Source of the DNA: Spinacia oleracea | Lineage: Eukaryota; Streptophyta; Magnoliopsida; Caryophyllales; Amaranthaceae | NCBI RefSeq assembly: GCF_020520425.1 | Contig: NC_079492.1 | Span: 145,731,861 to 145,795,860 of the forward strand | DNA: 64,000 nucleotides | Direction: 5' to 3' | Part shown: positions 46,176 through 55,700 of the stretch, piece after piece | Numbering within the stretch: position 1 is the stretch's first letter | Layout of the letters: each line of letters opens with the position of its first letter | Notes under the pieces: model-generated | What the model was told of the DNA's origin: nothing | What the model saw: the letters and a program-made list of their open reading frames with translations, nothing else | The model's database searches: none | Translations under genes and position numbers: made by a program

Positions 46176-46961
46176 TGTTGTATTTATTTTTCTCTCATTT
46201 CTTTCCAATGCATGTAAAAGGTATATATAAGAGTTATATGCTCTAAATTCTTCTACTCCTCTCATTTATCTAGATTTTTTTACTAGATTTTTCTTAGGAT
46301 AATTCTAGATATTTTAGTTATTGGATCTTTCTAGGCTATAATTTACAATCATATTTACATTTCACTACTAGATTTTTACAAGCATATTATCTAGATTTTT
46401 CTTAGATTAATATTTTAACATGTGGTTGCATTTTTGTTTAGTACCAAACAATATAGTTAACAGTGCGGTTGAGCACAGTATCCAAGTGTAATCAAATTTT
46501 TGAGATAATTCCAAATTATTTATCTTCTAAGAACATCTTTAGTGGTAAGCAAATTGTTAAGTTGCTTTCATTTTCCAATTCAGGTTTTGAAGATACGATT
46601 TTTTCATGTGTATTTTGCTCCAATTGTTAATTTATTTTTATTATTCAATTCACATGTTTATCAAATAAACAATTTATTTTCCGTTATTTTTCCCCCAACC
46701 TAATTATCTTTGTAGAGCTAATTTGCTTAACTTGGCTAATTTCTCATATGTTCTCCAATGGTTGGCTAGTAGCTAGAAAAATTATGAAAATTGTAAGTTA
46801 GTCCCTATATGTAACCATTGGAGATGCTATAAACACCCCAAATAGGTGTAACTAGAGGAAGTACGTCTTTGACAATAAAACGAGCGTCTGTTTTGGGTGC
46901 TAACCAACTTTATTGGTAGTGAGTATTACAATAAACATTTTGTTAGTATAAGGCATAAGTC
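46176..46961. other. Intergenic AT-rich DNA
   Basis: Contains several 'tagatttttcttagga' words (about 46270-46410) and a 'tagtaccaaacaatatag' phrase also seen near 45170-45250. No gene or bounded element found. Confidence 0.4.
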
Positions 46962-47316
46962 TACTCCCTCCGCATCCTTTTGAACTTTATGTTTCATTTT
47001 TGGGTGTCCAAAAATATTTTTTAATTTTCTTTTATATTATCACATAAATGGTTTAATATTCTATCAAAATTTGTGTCCAATTATTATTTTAACCAATTAA
47101 ATTCATTGTGTCATTTCATCTCTCACACTTTTCCATTGGGACATTAAATTTTTCTCATTTTCTCAATATCAGAATTTTGATATAAAAGTGAAAACATTAT
47201 AAATAAACGTAATTGTCTTGTTAAATAAAAAAAAGAGGAATCTCATGCACATTAATTAGTCGTTAAAACGCGTACAAGATACCAAACGTAAAAAACAAAA
47301 AGAGACAAATGGAGTA
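46962..47316. mobile_element. Stowaway-like MITE
   Basis: Element 46964-47314 starts ctccctccgcatccttttga and ends 'aaaaagagacaaatggag', flanked by TA on each side. The terminal match is imperfect, suggesting age. Confidence 0.55.
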
Positions 47317-47402
47317 TTTGATAATGATTTGTAGTGTATTAGTAGGACTAATAACATAAAAATTTATATCGGCCAATAACATACAAAGTATTGAATTGAT
47401 AT

Positions 47403-47827
47403 TGTTCCGGTGTTGTAAAGATGGAAACAATGGGCTTCGAATGAAGGCCCTTTTGTATGTGTTGAAGATCTTGCTTGTTTGAATGAGTAGAGTCCGAATT
47501 CACCTGCACAAGAGCAAAGTCACTAGCCTCGGGGGTGTTTCCGAGGAAAGCCCCTCCGATGCCTAAGTAAGAACGATGCTCGGATTCTAGAGAGAAGTTC
47601 TCTAGAAGAGTAGTCTTAAGGCGATAAATTGGACGTACCTTGAGGTGTGAGCCTTGGCGGCCTATTTATAGTGTTTGCATAATAAATGCCCATAGGTCAT
47701 TTATTGCTATTGGGCCTTGGGCCTTAATGGAGGGCTGAATAGCCATTGGTAGGTTTGATGCTGTTGTTTAGAACCATTGGGCTTTGGACTTAGTGGCCCA
47801 ATTGAGAGTCAATTGGGAGCCCAAACA
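47403..47827 (-). repeat. 3' LTR of the Tat retrotransposon
   Basis: 425 bp, with TG...CA ends on both strands. By eye it is identical base for base to 58601-59025. On the minus strand it carries ctataaatag (about 47662-47671), the LTR TATA box. Confidence 0.97.
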
Positions 47828-47840
47828 ACATGCCCCCCAG
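47828..47840 (-). promoter_or_regulatory. Polypurine tract next to the 3' LTR
   Basis: On the minus strand the bases just before the 3' LTR read ctggggggcatgt, a purine-rich tract expected to prime plus-strand DNA synthesis. Placement fits the LTR start tgtttgggctc. Confidence 0.7.
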
Positions 47841-48004
47841 ACCCGGTCCATTTAGAATTAAATGGGTGGGTTTCCAGCTGTCAGAAGTCCGAAAGTTCCC
47901 TCTCTTTTTTGAAAAGGGATGATTTGCATTGATGACAAGTGTTGGGAGTTGTATTGTGTTGTGGAGATCGTGGGTTGAGGAAGTTGGTGCGCCCCTTTTC
48001 TTTT

Positions 48005-48013
48005 CTATAAATA
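48005..48013 (+). promoter_or_regulatory. TATA box of the antisense accessory gene
   Basis: ctataaata lies about 255 bp before the plus-strand ATG at 48269, outside the LTR and facing the opposite way to gag-pol. A CT-rich leader (tctctctctaaattccgg) follows at plausible transcript-start distance. This implies that the accessory gene has its own promoter. Confidence 0.6.
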
Positions 48014-48268
48014 CGGGGTGCTTTGCTCTTTTCGAACTTTTTACTCCTTCTTTCAAACCCATTCTCTCTCTAAATTCCGGCGATCGCAGTGCAATTTGTT
48101 TCTTCAGATCTACGAAATTCGGCCAACTTTAGACTTCGGGAACTTGTGTTGTTCGTTTTATCGGCGAATTCCGCTTCGGAAAAAGGTAATTTGTTTCTGA
48201 ATTCTCCTTTTTTTCTTCGTTTTTCCTTCTACCCCTCAATCTCAACCCTAGACCGAGAATTCGCGGCC

Positions 48269-51200
48269 ATGGCAAAGAATAGGGGCAAGAGCAAGTTCGT
48301 CGTTGGTTCCTCTAGTGAGAGGGAGAACGTGCCTTCGGGAAGGTTACCGAAAACTTCGAGGGGTCGGCCTTCGGAGAGGCCGGTGGAGAGGCGTTCGACT
48401 GGTTGGGATGCTTCAAAAGATGATGTTGTTGGCGGGTCTAGCGTGTCTGAACGCGCAACTTCTGGTAAGAGAGCTGGTTCTTCGGGTGTGCGCCGCTCTT
48501 ACCCTGAGTTTCCAGTTCATTGGACTGAAGCTGATCCGCAGGGCAAGTATGCCCCGATTCTGCATGAGACCACTAAGATCGATGGTCCCTTGGAAAAATC
48601 GGTCAGTGGTGACTGGTTGGTGGAGGCGAAGCTGGGGAACTACCATCGGAGAGCCGAAGAGTTATACGGAATCCAGCACGCCTTGGGGTACTGGTGCGAG
48701 CTTCCCGACCAGGAGCGTCCTCGGGTGACTCATCCGCCGAGGGGGTTCATCTCTGTGTATACTCATCATTTGGAGAACGGTCTCCGCTTTCCTTTGGATC
48801 CCTTCGTTTCCGAGCTCCTGGTGTCGTACAACATCAGTTTGGCCCAGCTTACCCCCAAATCTATGAGGCACATCATCGGATTTAGATGGGTGTGCGATTT
48901 TATTAACTTTCCATGTTCTGTTGCCGTGTTTCGGGATCTGCACGATCTGTCTTTCAACCATGCTTCCAAGGGAGATGGGTATGGTTGGTGGACCATCATC
49001 AACAAAAGATCCCGAAGGAAGGGGGAGCCGAACTACATTACGGCCTACCCTTACCTCAGCTCTGATCATAATTGGAAGACGGAGTGGTTGTTTGTTCGTG
49101 TGCCGACAGATCCGAAGCATCCACATTTTTACCGCCCTCCGAAGTGGTTTGTGACTCCTGATCCTGATATGCGAAGCGTGGCTGCTCCGGATCGGAACCA
49201 TCACCACTACGTGGATCTCCTCCAGTGGTTTTTGGCTCGGGAGGACAACTACAAACTGCCGTCCAACTGGCTCCCGAACCTCAACTATATCTTGCGGGAG
49301 GACATTCTTGCTGTTGCCGGTCTCAGTAGGATTTTTGACAGGGGTAGGTGTCTTTCGGCTGGGACCGTGCTTTAGTAAGTTTGTCCTCCTCCTTTTTGTC
49401 TCGTTTTATTGACTTTGTTTTGTGCTTTGTTTCTGCAGAGTACGGCTTTAGCTGCGTTGATCCTGTGGTCTTGGGCATTTCTTTGGATCTGAAGACCATT
49501 CACGACTCGGCCCCTGATTACAAGTTCGGGAAGGAGAATCCTCGTAATCCTCGCTTGAAGGATTACGTGCTGTCTCCGTCGGGTGTCGCTCGGATATCTG
49601 AAGTTCGAGCTGATCCGTGGGATTCTGCCTCTTCTCCCGAAGCTGTTCCAGTGAAAGTCGTGCTCCCTGATTTGAGGACAACCTCGGATCCGGTGAGTGT
49701 TTCTATATTTCGAAGTCTTTTGTTTGTCTTTCTTTCTGGTTGGCCGTCGGCTAACGTCTTGGTCCTGGACCATCTTTTTAGGGTCCTGGGACTGACGCTG
49801 TGCCGCGTGCCGTTCCTTCGGTTTCATCTCCGGCTCGGATAGATATCTCTTTATCTAGGAACCGGGTACTTCGCTTTTTTTCTTTATTCCTTCCTTTGTC
49901 TTCTTTTACATTTATTGACCTTTGGTCTCCTCTGTTTAGGATCAGCGCAAAAGGAAGGGCATCACTCTTTTGAGGCCTTCTGCGCATCCGAAGAAAGCGA
50001 AAGCTTCTCAGTCTTCGGAGAAGGTATTTGTTCTGACTTGGAGCCTTTTGTGGTCCGTTCTCTCTTTTTCTGAAACTGACCTTTGAGCGTTTGCCCTGTA
50101 GGAAGAGGTTTCGGAAGTCATGCCTCCTCCCAAAAATCTCCTTCACTTCATGCCCTTGCCAGGGCAGAAGTTGAAGAGTGTGGTGGTTGCGGAACCGCCG
50201 CCCGTGGACCAACCGTTGGCTGAGGAAGATACCATCCCCTCTCCGCTGAAGCCGTCTGCTGCTTTGGGGATCGAGATCCAGGATATAACCAAGGTGATGG
50301 AGGCAATTGAAGCCGACCTTGTTCCTGGCTCGGATGTCCCTACTGTGGCCGAGCAGAAGGAAGAATCTGCTGACGTTTCTCTCGAAAGGGAGAGAAGTCC
50401 AGATAAGGAGATGGTGGATCTCACCGAAGCTCACATAGAGGTTCCCGAAGCTGAGAAGGAGGTCCCTTCTGCTGAGGAGGAGCAACCCGAGCAGGGTCTG
50501 ACGAGGAAGAGGCGCCATTCGACCTTGGGCTCTACTTCGACCTCGGCCCTGGATAGACTGATCCACGCTGACCCTTGCTCGGATGTTCCGCTGAAACGGA
50601 TCCCCGAGGAGGTAAGGGAGGCGATGGCTCGCTATGCTAGAGCTCCGGTTTTGGGGGAGAACCCCATGGCTCACGTGGGATCTTTGGTGGGTCCCGAAGC
50701 TGCACGGGAGAATCTTCTTCGGGCCAACCCGCAGTGGAGGGTTCCTGGAGCTGAGGAGAGGAACCCAGCTATGATGGCTCAATATTATCTGAATGAGGTA
50801 AGTGTTGGAAATTTTGTTTTGAGTTCCGTTTTTGGTTTGTTGTTTTCTTCTTTCCTCATCTTTTCTTCTTTCCCAGGCTGTTTTCTGGTCCTCGTTCGCT
50901 TCCGAGTGTAGCTCGGTTGAGGAGAGGCAATTGAGGAGGTATCAGGAGGCTTATGCTCGTGATATCCCTGTCTTGGACCAGAAGGCTGGGCAGCTCATGG
51001 CCGAGATGGTGGACCTCAAGCTACTGTACCTTCAGTACAGTCGTGAGGCTAGGGAATCGGCTGAGCAGATCGGGGCCGAAGTTGGGAAGCTTACTTTCCG
51101 AGTCGAGGAGGATGCTGAAAAGATAGCTTCCTTCGACAAGGAGAGGAAAGAAATGGCTGCCAAGTTTGCGAGCGAACTTGAAGAAAAAGACAGTCTTCTC

Positions 51201-51677
51201 AAGGAGATGACTTCTAAATTTGAGGCGGCCATTAAGCAGAGCCAGGAAGCGGAGGCGAGGCTTCAGCAGTTTGTCAAGCATCGGGAGATTGTTCAGAACC
51301 AAGCTGACAAGGTGCCCGTTCTCCAGCTGAAGATCCGAGAGAAGGATGCTGCCATTCGGAAATTGGAGCAAGAGAGAGTTGACCTCTACACTGCTGATCA
51401 GTGTAGGGAGCAATATTGGAATGGCATCCTGGGCGCTCGGCGGATGTTCGCGAAGCATATGCCTCATTTCCCTTGGAATGAGAAGGTTCCGCTCTGGATG
51501 AGGGCCCAGGATCACTTGGTGGAGTGCCAGGCCGATCGAGACGAAGCTGAAGCTGAACGCCAAGCTGCTCTTGCAGAGGCTCGGGCCCAGAAGGCGACTT
51601 CCGAAGGTGATACTACTGCTGGGGGTTCTTCGAAGGATGCTCCCCTGGGGGATGCTCCTGAGACTCCCAAGAGTTAG
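48269..51677 (+). CDS. Spliced antisense accessory protein of the Tat retrotransposon
   Basis: Encoded opposite to gag-pol, between it and the 3' LTR. Six exons with GT-AG borders: 48269-49343, 49439-49692, 49782-49865, 49940-50023, 50102-50797 and 50877-51677. Phases agree and total 2,994 nt, giving 997 aa. The N-terminus is basic and Ser/Arg-rich. Residues about 153-210 (HPPRGFISVYTHHLENGLRF, later QLTPKSMRHIIGF) resemble the plant 'putative gypsy type transposon' domain (PF04195, Transposase_28, from memory). The middle is acidic and Pro-rich; residues about 745-930 form a likely long coiled coil (repeated Glu/Lys/Ala heptads). Function is unknown: accessory antisense ORFs of Tat elements have been described, but no enzyme motif is visible. 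Start chosen as the ATG with context gccATGgca after the TATA box; an in-frame ATG further upstream at 48089 precedes it. Confidence 0.82.
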
Positions 51678-51969
51678 GGATTCGGGCAGTCGTCTTCTTC
51701 AGAGTCGGTCGGTTCCAGTTGAGGACTTCCGAACATGTGCTTGCCTTTCCCCCTTTTGCCTCGGCGCTGCGTTGTACTCATTTCTTTTTGTTTTCTTTAG
51801 TACTTCGGTAGGCCGGTATTGTCTGTTGATGGCTGCCGATTTTAACCGTTTCATTTTGTTTTCAATTTTTGAGGCTTTCAATGTATTTGTACTCCCCCCA
51901 AATATTGAATAAAAAATGAATGTTTGTTACTTGGCTGCTTCTTTTCAACTTGTACTTTCGCAATTTTAG
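51678..51969. other. 3' end of the accessory gene and untranslated spacer
   Basis: The plus strand has an aataaa-like signal ('ttgaataaaaaatgaatg', about 51905-51922) some 230 bp after the accessory stop codon, fitting polyadenylation of the antisense transcript before the tandem repeats. Confidence 0.45.
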
Positions 51970-52400
51970 GTCTTTAAATCCGTAGATTTCTCGAGCTCCT
52001 CTTTCTGTAGACTTGCTAAAAACCTTTTGATCTTGCGAGCTCTTTAAATCCGTAGATCTGTTAAGAGACTTTTAAACTTTGCGAGTTCTTCAAATCCGTA
52101 GATCTGCTAAGAGACTCTTTGATTTTGTGAGTTCTTCAAATCCGTGGATCTGCTAAGAGACTCTTTAGTTTTGCGAGTTCTTCAAATCCGTAGATCTGCT
52201 AAGAGACTCTTTAGTTTTGCGAGTTCTTCAAATCCGTAGATCTGCTAAGAGACTCTTTAGTTTTGCGAGTTCTTCAAATCCGTAGATCTGCTAAGAGACT
52301 CTTTAGTTTTGCGAGTTCTTCAAATCCGTAGATCTGCTAAGAGACTCTTTAGTTTCCAGACTCTTCAAATCCGTCGATCTGCTCAGAGGTTTGGATTGTT
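51970..52400. repeat. 46-bp tandem repeats in the retrotransposon 3' region
   Basis: caaatccgtagatctgctaa recurs at 52091, 52137, 52183, 52229, 52275 and 52321, exactly 46 bp apart, then at 52366. Two more diverged copies lie upstream (about 51973 and 52044). The central copies look identical, implying recent amplification. In Tat elements such arrays between pol and the 3' LTR are known sources of satellite DNA. Confidence 0.94.
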
Positions 52401-52776
52401 CTTCCGATCTCTTGTGGTTCGGAAACCTGGGCAAGAGATCGCTAGTCTGCCTCTTAGTTATGCCTTCGGCGATCCGTGGATCTGAGCCGGAGTTTTATAA
52501 CTTGATTCGAGCGACTGTTTGTTGCGAACAAATTTTATTAGGGTATCGCGAATCCGAGGATTCTGGACGATTCCCTGAAGTGTATGATTTGGTCATTTCT
52601 TGCATTTTATCAAGGAATGGGCAAAGTCAATCCTGTTTTTAGTCTCGGATTGATCAGATCCGAGGCTGCATGTATATATAAAGGGACAATAAATATAGAG
52701 ATAAGTTTAATGAAACTCATGGTGCCAATGGCTTTCCTCTTCTCATTAAACAACTTACTTGGTTTTCAGACAGAGA
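52401..52776. other. Retrotransposon spacer between tandem repeats and gag-pol
   Basis: About 375 bp after the gag-pol stop codon (reading the minus strand) without a recognised gene. Several 'gatccg' and 'tccgaggat' words resemble pieces of the 46-bp unit. Confidence 0.5.
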
Positions 52777-55700
52777 TCATACAAAATATTTCTTGAGAAC
52801 ATCGGTATTCCAATGGTTCTTCAAAATTGTTCCATCTAACTGTTTCAGCATATACGTGCCTGGCCTTTTTTCGGAATGGATGATGTATGGTCCTTCCCAA
52901 GTGGCTGAGAGTTTGCCATGGATCCGTCCTTTCTGAACCGAGACGGCGTTTCTGAGTACTAGATCACCGACTTTTAGGGGTCTGGCGTTGACTCTTCGGT
53001 TGTAATGCTTGTTGACCCTCTGCAAATAAGCTGCGTTGAGTGTCCTTGCATCGTTCTGAGCTTCGTCCAGTAGATCGAGAGCTTCGGATAGAAGTTGGTT
53101 GTTGCTTTCTCCTTGGAGCCCATCATACCTGTTGTATGCCTGGATCCTCAGGCTTTCTGTTCCGATTTCCACAGGGATTACAGCTTCGGATCCGTATACA
53201 AGGTGGAACGGTGTTTGTCCGGTAGCTTCTTTCTCAGTGGTCCGAAGGGACCATAGCGTTCCGGGTAGCTCTTCTAACCATTTGTTTTTGTCATCCTCGA
53301 CTCTTTTCTTGAGTGCGTTGAGGATGAGTTTGTTAGCAGCTTCGGCTTGCCCGTTGCTTTGTGGGTGACAGACTGCTGAGTACGCTAGGTGTATGCCGAA
53401 CTGTTTGCACCACTTTTGCAACGGGGTGTTGTCGAACTGTTTCCCGTGGTCGAAGACCATCAGCCTTGGTATGCCGAACCTTGTGATGATGTTCTGCCAT
53501 ATGAACTTGCGGACCTGAGGTTCGGTGATGGAGGAGACAGCTTCGGCTTCGATCCATTTGCTAAAATAGTCGACTCCTACAATCAACCACTTCTTCTGGT
53601 TCGTCGCTGAGGGGAAGGGACCAATGATGTCTAACCCCCACTGTGCGAATGGTAAGGGATACAGTGTTGATTGTAGGGTTTGAGCTGGTTGATGGATGGC
53701 TGGTGCGAACTTTTGGCATTTCTCGCATTTCCTTGCCATCTGCTTTGCCTCGGAAACCATAGTGGGCCACCAGTACCCAGCCCGAAGGGCTTTATGTGCC
53801 AATGTCCTACCTCCAATGTGGTTTCCGCATATCCCGAGGTGGATTTCCCTTAGGATGTAGTCAGCGTCTGTTGGACCCACACATTTTAGCAGCGGAGCAG
53901 AGAATGATTTCCTCATGAGCTCTCCTTCGGCGCTGATGATGAACCATTTGTTGAATCTTTTCAGTTTTCTCGCTTGCAGCTTATCTTCGGGAAGTTCTCC
54001 CCTTTCTTTGTATGCAACTACTGCGTCCATCCAGCTAGGTTCGGTACGTAAGCTGCATACTGTGGTGGGTAGCAAGTCGATGCTTCTCTCTTGGTGAACT
54101 TCCACGTGGACCGACCTGTTTAGGTCGATGAGTGTTGAGCTTGCGAGTTTTGACAGTGCGTCTGCTTGCGTGTTCTGTCCTCGGGGGATGAGGATGACTT
54201 CAAAGGATCTTAACTTTGACGTTAAGGATTTAATTTTTGCTAAATAGGCTGTCATGCTGGGCCATTTGGCCTCATACTCCCCTCGGATCTGGTTGGCTAC
54301 AAGCTGGGAATCAGTTTTGAGGCAAACATGTTCGGCCTCCAGGGATAAACAAAGCTCTATCCCTGCGATTGCGGCCTCGTATTCGGCCTCGTTGTTGGTT
54401 GCTTTGAAGCCGAACTTCAATGCATACTCTATGCTTTTCCCCGTCGGGGGGATCAGTACAACTCCTGCTCCTGAGCCGTTTATTATGGAAGATCCGTCAG
54501 TGAAGACCTCCCAAGTGCTTTTCGTATCATCCAACATTTCCTGGTATGAGCACTCGGCCAAGAAGTCTGCCAATGCTTGTGCTTTGATTGCTGTCCTCGG
54601 CTGATATTTGATGCCGAACTCTGATAGTTCGAAGGCCCAGGCAGCCAATCTTCCTGACCTCTCTATTTTGTCGAGTACTTTTTCGAGCGGTTGGTCAGTT
54701 AGCACTGTGATCTGGTGGGAGTCGAAGTATGGCCTCAGTTTTCGTGCAGCTACCACTACTGCATATGCGACTTTCTCGATGAGTGGGTACCGGGTTTCGG
54801 CCCCTGTGAGTGTTCGGCTGGTGAAGTAGATTGGCTGTTGCTTCTTTTCTTCTTCCCGAAGAAGCACTGCGCTGACGGTTCCAGGGCTAACTGCGACATA
54901 TAGGTACAGGGTTTCCCCCTCCTTTGGTCTGGCCAGTGTCGGCAGTTGAGCTAGGTGGGCTCTGAGTTGCTGAAAAGCTTCTTTTTGCTCCTGTCCCCAT
55001 ATCAGTTCGGGATCCACTTTCCTCGGGACCCCTTTTTTCTTGACTGGTTCTGCTTCTCCTCCGGGGAGGTTCTTTGGTTTCAGTGCTTTGAAGAAGGGGG
55101 CTCCCTTGTCCGAGGCTTTTGATATGAACCTTGTTAGTGCGGCTAACCTGCCGGTTAGCCTCTGCACATCTCTCTTGGTCTTCGGCTCGGGTAAATCTAA
55201 TGCCGCTTGGACTTTGTCTGGGTTCGCATCAATTCCTCTTTCGCTCACCATGAATCCGAGGAATTTCCCTGACTTCACCCCGAAGACGCATTTTTTTGGG
55301 TTCAGCTTCATGCTGTATTTCCTCAGATTTCCGAAGGTCTCTGCCAAGTCTTTGACGTGGTCTTCCTCCTTGATGCTTTTTACGATGGAGTCATCCACAT
55401 AGACCTCCACATTCCTCCCTTTCTGGTCGGCGAAGACGTGATCAACTAGCCTCTGGTAGGTGGCTCCGGCATTTTTCAAGCCGAAAGGCATCATTTTGTA
55501 GTTGAACACTCCTGCGCTTGTGATGAACGCTGTCTTTGCTCTGTCATCGGGGTGCATGAATACTTGGTGGTAGCCTGAAAAGGCATCCATGAAGCTGAGC
55601 AGTGCATGGCCGCTGGTGGAGTCAACCAATTGATCTATCCTTGGCAGGGGATAGCAGTCTTTGGGGCAGGCTCGGTTCAGGTCTGTGAAATCCACGCACA

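Noticed and set aside
48413..51563. Minus-strand open frames of 77-334 aa opposite the accessory gene
   Set aside because: They cross its introns and splice sites and lack domains. They are shadows of GC-rich coding sequence.
51970..52400. CRISPR array
   Set aside because: The 46-bp units are contiguous with no unique spacers, in a plant retrotransposon.
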